Positions 11,691-23,983 are shown, numbered from the stretch's first letter. The stretch is 64,000 nucleotides of DNA from Macrothele yani (GCA_039090855.1 CM077007.1:15735515-15799514), one strand, 5' to 3'. Notes: a model not told the origin generated them from the sequence alone. A program made the numbers and translations.

Positions 11691-11847
11691 ACAACTTTCC
11701 TTAACATAGACGGTATTTGTACTGTAACTTTTGGAATAACTCGAAACTTGCGTAAAAAGAGGGCATAAGCAAGTTGAGTAACCCATCAGTAACCAGAAAT
11801 ACGGCAAATGCAATAAATAGTATTCAGTTAACTTAAGTAAATTATCG

Positions 11848-12010
11848 TCTGTGAAGTACTACAGAGGTGAAAACATTTGTCAAGACGACAAATCTGTAGC
11901 GAGACATTCTGTCCGCGTAGCTCAGTAGGGAGAGCGCCTTACTCCGGAGCGAAGGGGCGTGGACAAACTTGTGTTTTCACATTGGCGCCCGATTGTGGAA
12001 AATGGATCCA
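11848..12010 (+). mobile_element. SINE family B copy
   Basis: A leader (GTACTACAGAGGTGAAAAC, then GTCAAGACGACAAATCTG) precedes the tRNA-like GTCCGCGTAGCTCAGTAGGG. The T-arm region is deleted (GCGAAGGGGCGTGGACAAAC). Confidence 0.75.
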
Positions 12011-12114
12011 CTGGCCGTTGGGTTCTTCGAAAAATGTGTGATGCTTGTTCTATCAATGAAAAATTCCTACTTTGCTTAAAAGAAAAGAAAAAAATAAAAC
12101 AATAAGAGGGAGAT

Positions 12115-12270
12115 GATGTGACGTACTACAGAAGTGCAAACATGTGTGAAGACGATAAATCTGCAGTGAGACATTCTGTCCGCGTAGCTCAGTTGGGAGA
12201 GTGAGTTACTCCGGAGTGAGGGAACCCGGATTTGATGACCGTCGCGGACAAACTTATGTTTTCACACCTC
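12115..12270 (+). mobile_element. SINE family B copy
   Basis: The same leader and head as the previous copy (GTCCGCGTAGCTCAGTTGGG), with a fuller T-arm (CCCGGATTTGATGACC) and the closing acceptor strand GTCGCGGAC. Confidence 0.78.
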
Positions 12271-12374
12271 ATATCATAATCGAACTCTTCGTAGGCTCAG
12301 ATCACTGTTTATACGAGTCAAGTACTGTCTTCTTTGGCACTTTTGCCAAAGACAGAATATAAACTGATGCTCAG

Positions 12375-12375
<1 letters not shown>

Positions 12376-12417
<42 letters not shown>
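12376..12417. repeat. (CA)n microsatellite
   Basis: An uninterrupted CA run of about 40 bp. Confidence 0.95.
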
Positions 12418-12419
<2 letters not shown>

Positions 12420-13103
12420 CATGCGTAATGGTTAATACGTAGTTAATACAACAAGCTCTCGTACGCAGAATATCATTTCGTTCTGTTGGCCCGACGTCTA
12501 ATAGCACAAATCGGGAGAGAAGAATGATTGCAAGAAACAAGAAATATGATCACGGGAAGGGAAAGACAGAGACTTCAAAAACAGAATGACCTAAATTTAT
12601 CAACAACCTGACTACGCGGTACACATGCAAGTGTAGGCCCGTCCAAGCCCGCATATGAAATTATAGGTCCCGCCCGTAAGTTTTAAACTACTGAGCAGGC
12701 CCGGCTCGGCCCGTGCAGGTCTCTAATGCCAGTTGATCCTTTCAAAAGTTATTGGAGGAGTTAGTTGAGTGTCGTAGAGTCTATTTAATTCACGTGACAT
12801 TTATTTTGCCGTCGCAGAGTGACGAATTCAAACAGAGTTGCAAACAACATGCTTTCTAATTTTTTGATTGCAAGGATAAACGGGAATCTAGATTACTTTC
12901 AACTGCACCATGAAATAAATAGACGAATTAAAATTTTTAGTTACATATGCACTGCATTTGTGTTCAAGTCAGCGTTTGTTGTTCTGACGTTGAATATCCT
13001 AGGTCACGAGCTGGTGAGTACTCGCACTGGTCTGGAATTGAATCTTGGGCAAACATGGATGTCGTATCTATCCTTCCCCCAAAGATTTACTTCTTTCACT
13101 AGT

Positions 13104-13857
13104 ATCATCATCATTGTCAACCATTATCAATCCACTGCTGGACGAAGGTCTCTCAAAACCTCTTCCACAACGGTCTGTCTTGTGCCAATCTCTTCCATGC
13201 TACTTCCGCATACTTTCTAATTTCATCCACCCATCTTCCATGTGGTTTTCTTCTGGGTCTTTTTCTGTGTCCCTTGGAATCCAATCTAAAATTTCGGCTG
13301 TCCATCGATGGTCTGTCCTTCTGGCAGTATGTCCAGCCCATTGCCATTTCAGGGATTTTACTCTGATCATGATGTCTTTCACTCTTGTCATTTTTCTGAT
13401 CCACGAGTTCCTCTTCTTATCTCTCCTGGTTGCACCAAGCATGCACCTCTCCATGCTACTTTGAGTTGTCTGCAGCCTTTGTATGTCTCTTTTAGTTAAG
13501 GTCCACGTCTCTGCACCGTACGTAAGCACTGGAAGGATGCATTGATCAAACACTTTTCTTTTAAGACATAATGGCATATTGCTCTTGAAAAGTATGCTGT
13601 TTCTTCCAAAAGCTCTCCAGGCAAGTTTTATACGCCGATTAATTTCTTCATCAATGTGACCCTCACTTGATATCTGTTGTCCAAGATAAATGTAGATATT
13701 GGTTATCTCCAGCTTTTCCCCATCAATTGATAAATCTTCATTTCTTGTAAAAGCATTGTGCATCACGTTTGTCTTCTGAAAGTTCATTGTTAATCCCACT
13801 TCTTTACTCTTGTCAGCAAGTTCCTGGATCATACTCTGCAGCTCTGATGAGGTAGTT
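13104..13857 (-). mobile_element. RTE retrotransposon, 5'-truncated (copy 2)
   Basis: It aligns with the 3' 750 bp of the element at 34639-37810. The 3' end is an ATGATGAT tail near 13104. Similarity stops abruptly after GGTAGTT at 13857, the usual result of incomplete reverse transcription. Confidence 0.9.
13153..13857 (-). pseudogene. RTE reverse transcriptase C-terminal fragment
   Basis: Two overlapping frames encode the region from SELQSMIQELADK to the basic C-terminal domain (GHTARRTDHRW). The catalytic RT motifs are missing because of the 5' truncation. One frameshift lies near 13250. Confidence 0.85.
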
Positions 13858-14318
13858 CTCATTAGTATAAGAGACCCCAAATTGGGGATTAGCTACTACT
13901 AATAAGCTTAGATTCCCACGGGGGTTCTTAACACGTCGCTGGCCAAGCTATGAGCATTTCTCTCACGCTTTCGCATATATGGAGTACCATTTATTTGGAA
14001 GTGACCTGGGACATCACCCCGCTCTAGCTGACGAATGTTTTCACCTACCTGTTATCAGTTCCGATAAAGATTGGTGTGGCTTTGGCCTTCAAGCAGTCTG
14101 CGCTTTGCTCCCGTGTGCTTCATGTGAACATTTCTCTCATCAAGCAACCGCTGGCGTTTGTGTCACGTGAGATCTTTTCTCATCAAGCGAACACTAGCGT
14201 TTGTGTTTTGTATTTCTTTAGATAAACCGCTGGGCTGGTATGGTGCGTTTTTCGCCTAATTTGATTTGTAACTACATATATTTACTACATTTGTAATACA
14301 TTAACTATTTTTTGTATA
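13858..14318. other. Nothing recognised
   Basis: A weak internal echo of TCTCATCAAGC occurs twice near 14135 and 14178. I saw nothing else. Confidence 0.35.
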
Positions 14319-14320
14319 TA

Positions 14321-15638
14321 CAACGGCCGTTCGATAAAAACTAGAGTAAAATAACACAAAATGAAGAAATATAAGTAATACGTATATGGTATTCTTTCGC
14401 AAAGTATCTTCCCTCGGATGATATGTAACGGCCACATCGTTCAGTCCACTTTTCAAAGCATGTGCCGAAGGCATTTTGTGGAAGCTGCTTTAGCGACCCC
14501 TGTACAGCTTGAGTAAAGTCAGCGTCTGTGTTGAATATTGCACCAGGAACTTTTCCTTCATTGTTGGAAATAACCAGAAATCGCACTCTGCGAGGTCAGG
14601 ACTGTAGGCAGGCTGTGGCATGATTTCAATGCTGCATTTCATAAGAAACTGTTGAACACAAGCAGCCACACTTGGACGAGCGTTATCATGGTGTAGGGTG
14701 CACGTGCCGACCAGTTCCGGTCGCTCAATCAATATGTGTCGTCGTAGAAGTTTTAAGACTGAAATGTAAAACCCAGCATTGACAGTACTTTGTGAAGGAA
14801 CGGCATGCTAGTAGACTATACCTTTATGATCAAGGAAAGTTATCGTCATCACATTCCCAGCTGATTTGGCTTGGCTGTCTTTTTTTGGAGAAGGCGATCC
14901 TGTGTGTTTCCAGACACTTCTTGCGCGCTTCGTGGGGGGGTCGGAATAGTGGAACCACGTTTCATCGGCAGTTATTCCGGTGTTCAGAAAGGTTGGAACC
15001 TTTCCAATAATTTGCTTTTACTCTATGACACACTTGAACTCTGGCTAACAATTGTTCTCTCGTCACGTGATGAGGTACCCATCTGGAACACATCTGCAGC
15101 AGTAATTTGTCGCGAAAAATGCGGAATGCCGACGTTTTTGAAATATTAGTTGACGCCGCTATGTCTTCACACATCATTCGTCGATCTTCGTGTAGGATTG
15201 CCCAAATAGTGTTAACAATACGCTCCATAGCAACACTTTCAGGTTGACCAGGTGTGGGAGCGAGTTCTGTCGACAAACTCCCTTTTTTGAAATCATGGCG
15301 CCATCTAAAAATCGTTGACTCATCCAAACATTTATCTTTGTAAGCTTTTTTCATTAAATCAGCTTTTTCTGGAGCCGTTTTACCCAAACGATAGCAAAAT
15401 TTTATCGCACAACGCATTTCACTTCTTAACTCTGAATCAGTCACTTCCATAGCTGTATGGCGAAATGCAGACGTGTCTTAAACAACTGCGCAAAAACAAC
15501 CAGAATCGTCCTCCACGGCTAATAACTGTTGCCATAGATACTTCCTTAATTCAGTTAGTCGTGTGCTTGGATATTTTCCCTCTTCGCATTGTTGCCAACT
15601 AAAAAAAATTACTCTCAGTTTTTATGGAACAGCCTTTG
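14321..15638 (-). mobile_element. mariner transposon
   Basis: Left end CAACGGCCGTTCGATAAAAA and right end (opposite strand) CAAAGGCTGTTCCATAAAAA form inverted repeats flanked by TA. The length (1.3 kb) and the transposase type fit mariner. Confidence 0.88.
14341..15450 (-). pseudogene. mariner transposase (D,D34D), broken
   Basis: Starts MEVTDSELRSEMRCAIKFCY (15450). A paired helix-turn-helix region follows. The first Asp is in ITADETWFHYSDP around 14950, the second in HHDNARPS, and the third in SPDLAECDFWLFP. At least two frameshifts, near 15000 and 14500, divide the frame, so it is not functional. It would have cut and joined its own inverted ends at TA sites. Confidence 0.88.
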
Positions 15639-15653
15639 TATATATTGTATGTA

Positions 15654-16808
15654 CACTGCTGGACAATTGCTAAGGACGGATCCTAAACGGCTATATAGCG
15701 CATAAAAAAGTAAGTGTGGTTGGATGCCAAGTGAAATAAAATAATGTCAGAATGCCAGGACATTACAAGAAAGACAATTTATTGTGCTCTGAAATCCAGA
15801 AGGCTTTGGAACGTGTTCAAGGGACAAACAGGCCATTTTGTACAGAATACGTAAACGTGAAAAAAATGCAATTACCGTCCGCAGGCGCTCCGGCGTAAGA
15901 TGTCAATACGGGATATGGCCACCATGGAGGGCGATGCAAGATTCCACACGTCGTGTCATGCTTTGCACAACATTATCAAGCAGCTGTTGGGGTAATTTAT
16001 CCCATCCCTCTGTCAGTACACGGATGAGGGTGTCCTTGTTTATTGGAGAGCATTGGCGACCAGCAAGACTCCTCCCCAAAGCATCCCACACATTTTCAAT
16101 GGGATTCAGATCTGGAGAACGTGCTGGCCATACGAGGCGATGAATATCCTCGCTCTCAAGACACTCCTGGACAGCGACTGTTCGATGACATGTTGCGTTG
16201 TCGTCCATGAAAATGAATCTATCACCGACAGCATCACGGAACATGCGAACATGAGGTAGCAGAACATCATTAATGTATCGTTGGCCAGTCATAGTCCCAG
16301 TTGGAAGCACATAGAGGGACGTTTGATAGCACTATGTACCGATCTTCTGCAGGTGTCGTACTGCGAACATGACCTCCCCCGTGACGTTTGCTACACTCTC
16401 CATTTGTTTGAAATGATTTCCAAAGCCTTGAAACAACACTGTGGCTGACGTCGAACTCCCTGGCAACATCTGTTATTTTTCGCCCTTCTTCAATCTTGCC
16501 AATAATACGGCCACGCGTAAAATCATCTAGGTGATGTCGGGAAGACATATTGAAAATTGCAAGTTCGTCAATTGATTCTTTCCCTTTCAACTTTGCGTTT
16601 GAACAATAACGGTCAATACGCGTCAAATCCTTTATATCTCTTATCAGCGCTATGACGTCATGAACAAGTTCGGCCATCCAAAATTTGCATACGCACAACA
16701 CGTCTTACTGTATCCCGCACTTATGCTAATTTCCACATTTTCCTGCCTTCCATTTTATGGTTGCTATCGTTGCTATTGTCATCCGTCCTTAGCAATTGTC
16801 CGGCAGTG
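15654..16808 (-). mobile_element. Tc1-like transposon, internally deleted
   Basis: Terminal repeats CACTGCTGGACAATTGCTAA on the left and CACTGCCGGACAATTGCTAA on the opposite strand at the right, each flanked by TA. It lies 15 bp from the mariner element. Confidence 0.9.
15903..16701 (-). pseudogene. Tc1 transposase lacking its central part
   Basis: The helix-turn-helix half (16701-16340) includes HLDDFTRGRIIGKIEEGR and DVSHSVVSRLWKSFQ. It is joined near 16340 to the second half, which begins at PTGTMTGQRYIND. The segment that normally holds the first catalytic Asp (DESRF) is absent, so the protein cannot catalyse transposition. The later motifs FMDDNATCHRT and SPDLNPIENVWD are well kept. Confidence 0.88.
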
Positions 16809-16810
16809 TA

Positions 16811-17325
16811 TTAACTATTTCTTGTAAAGAAATAATTCTGAAAAGTAGTTGTTAACTATTTCTTGTAAGAAATAATTCTATAACTATATATATTAACTAT
16901 TTTATGGAGAGAAAGGATTATGAAGCGTTATTATTGAGTAGGTTACTTAAGCTGAAAAATGAGGTGTGAGAAAAACTCTTACATCTACCACTGGCATAGT
17001 TTAACATAGTTAAAAGTGTAGCTTGTTAAATTAAAGAAATAAAATATATGTTTTATGAGGATCACTACGGTTTTACTGCGCTGGAATAGTTAAAAGATAC
17101 ATAACGAGTTTTCCCATTCCTTTATGTTTTTGTATCTCCCAATTTCTTTTTATTCATTTTTTTTTATTTCTTATATTCCCGATGGGATCATCACTCCTTC
17201 AAATTCTTCCACGAGCGCTTAAAATGCGCGCACGCGTGTTTATTTTCGAGTATATAGTTTTTTAAGTAGTGTGTGCTTCAAATGTAATTTTTGAGTCGCA
17301 AACTTAAATAATTACTGTATTTCAG
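16811..17325. other. AT-rich sequence before the first TYMP exon seen
   Basis: The words TTAACTATTT(C)TTGTA and AAATAATTCT recur. The segment ends with the splice acceptor CTGTATTTCAG. No branch point can be assigned with confidence. Confidence 0.5.
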
Positions 17326-17444
17326 CTTCCATCGTTTCAAAAAAGTTAGCTGAAAATGTAAACGCACTTGTTTACGACGTGAAATGTGGTTCTGGGGCCA
17401 TCTGTAAAACCAAAGAAGAAGCCATTGCATTTGGAAAAAAACTG
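17326..17444 (+). CDS. TYMP: Thymidine phosphorylase, internal exon (first seen)
   Basis: Thymidine phosphorylase reversibly converts thymidine and phosphate to thymine and 2-deoxyribose-1-phosphate in pyrimidine salvage. This exon encodes 40 residues starting ASIVSKKLAENVNALVYDVK. The family signature is ASI-x-SKK-L, followed by ALV-DVK-G-GA. By alignment from memory with the bacterial enzyme, the Ser at residue 2 and Lys at residue 6 are the pair (Ser186, Lys190 in E. coli) that contacts the pyrimidine base. Both are kept, so the enzyme is probably active. The acceptor is TATTTCAG, the donor is CTG|GTGAGT. The first codon is split (two bases in this exon) and the exon ends in phase 0. The N-terminal half, with the phosphate-binding DKHSTGG-type segment, was not found in the window. 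A pyrimidine-nucleoside phosphorylase label is the main alternative. Confidence 0.88.
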
Positions 17445-18224
17445 GTGAGTAGCACATTATTTCTTCCACTACAATTATTTCCTATTATCAAAAGTTTTTA
17501 TACTTCAGTGTTAGCAGAAAACAAACAGCAATTTTCTACAGATTAAGTGTTGACAACAAACTGTCGCGAGTTGGGTTACAATATTTTACTTCGACTCGTT
17601 AAGAATGTAGACAAACAACAACGTGTACTTGCAATTTTTTCATTGAATATCACTATAAAAGCTTACAAAGTAGGAGACTTTTGGTTAGGAAATATCGAAC
17701 GCTAAAATAATGTGCTGTTTAATATATTGACACAGAAAATGTCTGGCAAGACGATCAATAACCCGCTTTTGATTACTTAAAGAAATTTTTCTTTTGCAAT
17801 GTTAACACTCTCCCCGCTATATCTCCTTTGCGTTTGTTTACAGTAACTTGTAAATTAATTTTAGAAACAAAGAAATCTTTAAAAAATTAGGAGATTCTTT
17901 AAATTAAAATAATATGTTACTGTATAAAATTTAATATATACAATATGTTATTTTATGTGTCAAATTTTCTGAAATTTATTTTACTTCATTTGTTAAGCTT
18001 AAATCTTTTGGGGGAAACTGCAGTTGGATGAATATTACAACCACAAATTTAACTCTTTTACCTGCCGAAACGAATCTACTCGGGGTTAGCAAAGTGGGAC
18101 GAAATTTGCTCCTACGAGTATATTCGCTATCTGAGTATGTGGATCGAAAGCAGATATAACGAATTAACTCGGGTATACTGAGTGGTCGCAACGCCATTCC
18201 AACGCGTGATTTGAAAGACATGAA
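17445..18224. other. AT-rich intron start, nothing recognised
   Basis: No repeat match and no coding signal. Confidence 0.4.
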
Positions 18225-18365
18225 AACACAAATTTGTCGGTGACAATAAACACCGCGCTCCTTCTCGCTCCGGAGCCAGGTGTTATAACCGACTAAACTA
18301 CACCGACGGAATGTATCTCTGCAGAGTTTATGTCCTGACACGTGCTTCACCACTGTAGTACACAT
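18225..18365 (-). mobile_element. SINE family B copy, diverged
   Basis: On the minus strand: GTGTACTACAGTGGTGAAGC, then GTCGGTGTAGTTTAGTCGGT, then GGCTCCGGAGCGAG. The order and wording match the other B copies, with many substitutions in the tRNA-like head. Confidence 0.7.
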
Positions 18366-18574
18366 TATCTCTTTTGATTGTTTTTAAAGCTGCGACGTAA
18401 AATCTTATTTAAGTTTCCTTTTGAGTTTCTTTCTTTATGTAAATTTGAGTTCATCCTCCTTAGCGCTCTTCAAACTTAGCATGATATCTTCTTTCTCGCA
18501 ACAGTATGATTGGAAAGACCTTGGGGTCAGAACGTATGACGTGTGGATGTGTCACATGGGAACAGAACGATATA

Positions 18575-20011
18575 CACTCATCATAAAAAAAAAAAAAAAC
18601 GTTGCTCACAGAAGGCAGCAGCCGACGGGAATGAAACTTGGTGGGAAGGTTTGACATCGTGAGACATGCAAAGGATTCAGGTATCACACTCCACCCATCT
18701 GACGCAAGCAACGAGGGGTCGTAGCGCTGTGATTGACCGGCTATAAAAGGTTGTCCAGTTGCGCGCGATTGCCATTCTGACTCATGCTGTTGTGTTGGTT
18801 GCATCCTTTGCAAGTGAAGCATGCCTTGGAGAAAAGTTCGGAAGCAATTCGAACAGTTGGAAGAGTTCGACAGGGGCCGCATCGTTGGGCTCCGGGAAAC
18901 GGAATGGTTTCATCGCTGTATTGTGGACCATACCGGTCGTGTGGATATCATCATAACACGCTATTGGCGGCAGTTGAGAGAACAAGACACGCAGCAGCAA
19001 CAGCAAGGGTCTGTTAGACCTAGACGAACCATGGAGAGAGAGGACCGACGGGTTGTCAGACATGCGCGGAGTGATCCAACAGCTACGACTGCGATATTCA
19101 GTGATCAGTGGTGCCCTCCATGCATCGTCCGATTAGTGCCAGCACCATTGGCAGACGGATGCACGACCTAGGACTACACGCATGCAGACCGTTACGACGA
19201 TTGCCCTTAATACCATTGCATCGTCGCCAAAGACTGCAATGGTGTCGTGCCAGACTGTTATGGAGCCACTCAGAATGGCAGTGGGTGATGTTCAGTGACG
19301 AGTCCCGCTTTTGTCTTGAAGTAGACGACCAACGAATCCGTGTGCGAAGGCACCGTGTTCAGGGCCAAGATGAACCGTTTATTGTCGAGCGTCACACGTC
19401 TATAAGGCCTGGTGTCATGGTGTGGGATGCAATTGGCTACAATTCCAGATCACCTTTGGCGTCCATTACAGGCACTTTGACAGCCCAACATTACGTTAAT
19501 GAGCCGGCAACCAGTGGCCCTACCTTTTCGGAACGCTCACTCCGGTGCGATTCTCTAACAGGACAACCCTCGTCCTCATACTGCCGCTATCTCGAGAGCT
19601 TGCCTTCAAGGCACTGACATTTGCTATGGCCAGCCGCATCGCCAGACCTATCGCCGATTGAGAATGTGTGAGACGCTATTGGGCGCACTATCCACATTCC
19701 ACCCGTACCGCAAAATCTGCAGGAACTGCGTGAGAAGATTCAAGCTGCATGGGATGGCTTATCGTAGGACACCTTTAGGAACCTGCAAAACTCCATGGCG
19801 AGACGTCTGGCATGCTGTGTGAGCAAACATGGCTGCCCGACGCCATACTAATAGACACTACTTATTAGCGTGTAGCTCAATCAATATTGCTCATATCAGT
19901 CAGTTTCAATGTTTAATCATTTATTGTTCCCGGTAACATTTACCTTCCTCCCGAATAGCATTGCAATCCGAAACGTCTTTCTGAGTGCAACTATTTTTTT
20001 GACGATGAATG
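18575..20011 (+). mobile_element. Tc1-like transposon, family T-I copy 1
   Basis: The right end (opposite strand) is CATTCATCGTCAAAAAAATA, shared with the element at 43386-44795. The left end is CACTCATCATAAAAAAAAAA, with a longer A run. TA flanks both ends. It is 1437 bp long. Confidence 0.85.
18821..19860 (+). pseudogene. Tc1 transposase, broken
   Basis: Starts MPWRKVRKQFEQLEEFDRGR (helix-turn-helix domain). A Gln run follows, then a basic linker RRTMEREDRRVVRHARSDP. A frame change near 19110 leads to the second piece with the first catalytic Asp in MFSDESRFCLE and the conserved PGVMVWDAIGY. Downstream of 19530 the second Asp and the Glu regions (IARPIADX-EC-VR) are degraded and out of frame. 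Not functional. Confidence 0.85.
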
Positions 20012-20454
20012 TATAATGTGTGAACAACAGCAAAGGTGTGAAGATGATGGTAGTATTATGTTAAAATAGTGGTTGCGGAAGTTGAAGTACCGAAAGTTGT
20101 GATTTCTTGACGTCTGCATATTTCATATTTAGAGTTGGTGTCTTTGTTTCTCATTAAACGTTCTCTAACAAGTAATTGGATTTTTTCACTAATGTTGTTG
20201 AAGACTGAGTCGTGCTAAAGAAGTTTTTGCTGAATAAAGACTAATACTAAGTAACCTTTTCTGAATTTATTCTCCTGATTCGCTTAAAAGTGAAGTTATT
20301 AGGAACTGATTCATATAGTGTTCAGTCAGTCATTATTCCACGAACATTGCAAAGCGAAGAAAGAATTTTCATTAATTCCAGACGATGTGTGGAACGAACA
20401 TCAAATAGATTTCGAAGAACCCAACGGCCAGTGGATCCCTGTTCGGGTGTCAAT

Positions 20455-20605
20455 GTGATAACACGCATTTGTCGGTGACTGGGATCGAAATTGCGCCTCC
20501 TCGCTACGGAGCCATGTGTTCTAGCCAACCAAACTACACCGACGAAATGGGTCGCTGCAGATGTGTCGTCTTGATACGTGCTCCACGTCTGTAGTTCATC
20601 ACAAA
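20455..20605 (-). mobile_element. SINE family B copy, diverged
   Basis: On the minus strand: GATGAACTACAGACGTGGAG, then GTCGGTGTAGTTTGGTTGGC, then GGCTCCGTAGCGAGGAGG. It ends at the hAT target site. Confidence 0.7.
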
Positions 20606-20619
20606 GACGAGAGCAGAGG

Positions 20620-22530
20620 TTCTCAAACTTTGTAGCCTGCGGAACCCTTTTTCCTACAATGTCTAGCAACGGAACCCCTCTATAAAGACCATTTAAAAAA
20701 ATAATATGCCTGTCATTTATCACTAATTTGAAATACAAATGAAACGAAATAAATTAGCAATTAATCAATAAAAAGGTGATGTAGAGCCAAAAAAATTTAT
20801 TATGCCAATATTCATTAATGTAAGTATTCATTAATGGAAAATATTAATGTGAGGAAGGGCTTTGATTTTTATTGCCTCATAGTTCTTTAAAATTATTTTC
20901 TATCGAAGAAAGTTGTAATCTTATATGAGGCTCTGCATTCCAATGCTTAGTTTTTGTTGAGGCATACACAGAAAAGCCAGTTTCATAAAGCTAGGTTGTC
21001 GCAAATGATAAGAGTACTTACTGAAACAGCATTTAGCGATAATAATGGATATTCTCCTTTCAAACTGCACCAAAATTCTACCACTGGTATTGTTTTATAA
21101 AGAGATATCATTGAAGAATCTGACGTCAGTTCAATAAACTTTTTATATTCATCAGATGAAAAGCATGGAGGTTTTGCATTCATAACAAATGGATTTTTAA
21201 TCCATAATTGACTTTTTAATTTTTCGTACTGCTCATCAGGAAAATGGTGCCTCATTGAATCATGGAGAGCACCCAGATGCTGAGTGATTTCATCATATTA
21301 TTTTTTTTGTATTTCTGAGTCCAACTTTGACAGAAAGTTTCTCACGGTTGAAAAGCAGTCAAGTTCGTGGCTGCGGTCACAACTGGTCCAAAACTGTAGC
21401 TTTGTTTTAAATGCACAATTTTGTCGTTGGTAGTGAATACATCGATTTTCTTTCCTTGAAGTGCAAGATTGAGTTCATTCAATTTTCAGAAAATATCAGA
21501 TAAATAAGCCACTCGAAATAACCACTCTCTATCATTTAATCGATCTCCCAAATAAAAGTGGTTATGTATGAAGAAAGCATGCACTTCATCTCGAATTTCA
21601 AAAAAGCGTTCCAATATTTTACCTCGAGATAACCACCTAACTTCAATATGTAGAAGCAATGACGTATGCACACTACCCATATCATCGCACAAGATTTTAA
21701 ACAATCAATTATTCAGAGTACGAGCTTTTACGAAGTTTATGATTTTAACTACTTCATCGAGGGCGCTTTTCAGGAGGAGACGCAAATATTTCGCTGCAAG
21801 AGCCTGCCTATGAAGTATACAGTGACTATTGGTACAGTTCTTTGCAATCATTGTGATGCGTGCGACAACACCAGATGTTTTTCTCACCATAGCTTTAGCA
21901 CAATCTGTACAAATATCAAAGCAATTTTCACCCGAAATTCATTTTCTTCAAAGAAGGAATTTAAGACATTGAAGATCTCTGCTGCAGTTGCATGTGGTGT
22001 TAGCGGCTTGCATAAAAGAAGATCTTCTGCTAGAGATGCTTCGTACAAAAATTTTACAAAGACGAGCAGTATCGCGAGACCTGACACTCATCCATTTGCA
22101 AAGCAAAATCGCAAGACTTGATGCGAAAACTGAGTTCCTCTTGTACACTGCCTGCTATTTCTTTCACTCGGTGAGACACTGTATCATTTGACCGCGGAAT
22201 TTTCAATATTTCTTTGGCCGATTTTTCACCAAGCGTACACTTAACTATATCAATAGTACATGACTTGATTAGATTCTCTGCTATTGTATGAGGTTCATCT
22301 GCTCCTGCAATTTTATAACTTACTAAAAAGGAAGCCTCTGTAGTTTCTTCATTCGCTGTATGTGCTGCATATTAGTCTCCAAATCGCGCAGCAGTTTAGC
22401 AGGTGCCATTGAACTATTATGATAACCTTTGTGGCATACGATACACTGCGGATTGCCATCAGCTTTCGTAAATCCGAAACCAATATAGTGTAGCTCTCAC
22501 CGTACTTTCTTCTTTTCGCAAATTTGACAG
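20620..22530 (-). pseudogene. hAT transposase, BED-finger type, broken
   Basis: On the minus strand the remains begin with FAKRRKYGESY near 22530, then a BED-like zinc-finger remnant (PQCIVCHKGYHNSSMAPAKLL). Later blocks include SHCILHRQALAAKYL (near 21830), LFKILCDDMGSVHTSLLLH and EVRWLSRGKILERFFEIRDE (21700-21560), then LSDIF-KLNELNLALQGK. This order is that of the domesticated ZBED5/FAM200-like hAT proteins. Multiple stops and frameshifts mean it is dead. Confidence 0.85.
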
Positions 22531-22649
22531 TTTTATCTTGATCACGCCTTCTAGAACGTGTATCATCTTCTTGAACTAAAGCAAATTCTTTTCTTTCTTG
22601 GTCATTATCATTCTCATCTATATGAGAAATAGCAGGAACTGATGGAGCT

Positions 22650-23635
22650 ATTAATATTAACAAAACAAAAGTAATGATTTTTTCAAGTACGTCAACTCCC
22701 ACCTTCTTAATTCAGAATATTAATTTGCTTGGATCATCTATAGAAGTGGTTCAAAGTCATAACTATCTTGGTATCATTATTCAGCACGATTTAAAATCGA
22801 ATTCACATGTTGTCTACCTTTCTAATAAGATCTCAAGAAATATAGGGGTTATTAGTAGTGCAGTGGCCAATTTAACCCCAAAATTAATGATTTTATTATA
22901 CTACACTTTAATTCAATCTCACCTAATCTATAGTATATCTGTTTGGGGATCGACTACTTTATACAATATGAAAAAACTTAAGTCGTTACAAAATAGATTC
23001 ATAAGACTACTACAATTTAAACTACAAAATACTCAATTTTCAAATACAGTCTTTCAGGCTAGACTCAGTCCAAAAGATTTTAATATACTAACTATTCAAC
23101 AATTGCATATCTATAGTATAGGTAAACTAATGTTTGTGAGAATTAAAAATGGTTATTACCAAGATTTAATTACAATAAATACTCACAGTCATGATTATTG
23201 CACAAGACATAAAACAACATTAATCCATATGTTTCCACTAACAGAACGATTTAGATCATTTGTTAATTATACTGGTCCTGTATTATAGAATACATTTCCT
23301 ACTGATATTGTATCACTTAATAATATTAATATATTTAAAGGAAAACTCAGGCATTTCTTACTGACTAAAAGCTCATAAAATATTATTACCTTTATTAATT
23401 GATAGTACCACCCTAGCTGTGTTTGATATTGTGTGGACTTGTTTATGTTTTTTTTGAATTTTTTTTATTTTCATGAAAATTTTGTTGCTTTGGGAGAAGA
23501 GGGAACGTCAGGCCTATCAGGCCTTTTCCCTCCTCATTCCCTGTTGTTACAAAAATATATTATTTGTGTTATATATTTATGATTATGTAATACCATGTCT
23601 GTAACAACTAAAATGCAATAAATGAAATAAGAATT
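22650..23635 (+). mobile_element. CR1/Jockey-like LINE, 5'-truncated
   Basis: The frame 22674-23288 encodes the C-terminal reverse transcriptase region: HNYLGIIIQHDLKSNSHV, NKISRNIGVISS, a YYTLIQSHLIYSISVWGST block and KLKSLQNRFIRLL. In the next part, GPVL-stop-NTFPTDIV, a TAG replaces the Trp that is usual at this place. The 3' part has AATAAA near 23618. The RT catalytic core is missing through 5' truncation. It is inserted in the hAT element. Confidence 0.85.
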
Positions 23636-23983
23636 CGACTCAAACATTTCGGAAATTGAACGTTTTGATGTGCCCTGTTTAAGCCAACGACCCATATTTT
23701 TAACGTTAAGCGGAGTAGATAACACAGTTCAACAAGCACACGCTGACTAACACCGACTGGCCAAAACTACACAGCAAATTCTTGCTAACAATTGTAAGTC
23801 TACCGGCAATCTTTAGATGTCCAGACCTAGGCAACAACGATCGCCCTATCAGCGTTTCAGGCGCCAAACTGTTTGACTCCTCCCTCAATTGTTTTGCACG
23901 CCTTCCTTGTGATGTTCTGTTCCACGTGGTTTTCATGGTTCTCTGCCACATCTTTTTTCCTGTTTTTTATTGGTTGCAAAGAT

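Larger units (their letters stand above)
10969..12725. mobile_element. hAT-like non-autonomous element, host to four SINE B copies
   Basis: The ends are TAGAGCCCTGCAGAGGCAAT on the left and, on the opposite strand, TAGAGACCTGCACGGGCCGA on the right. The flanks are ATGCGAGT (10961-10968) and ATGCCAGT (12726-12733), an 8-bp target duplication with one mismatch, as expected for hAT transposons. Both sub-terminal regions are rich in GGCCCG words. No transposase ORF is left; the interior consists largely of SINE B copies. Confidence 0.7.
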
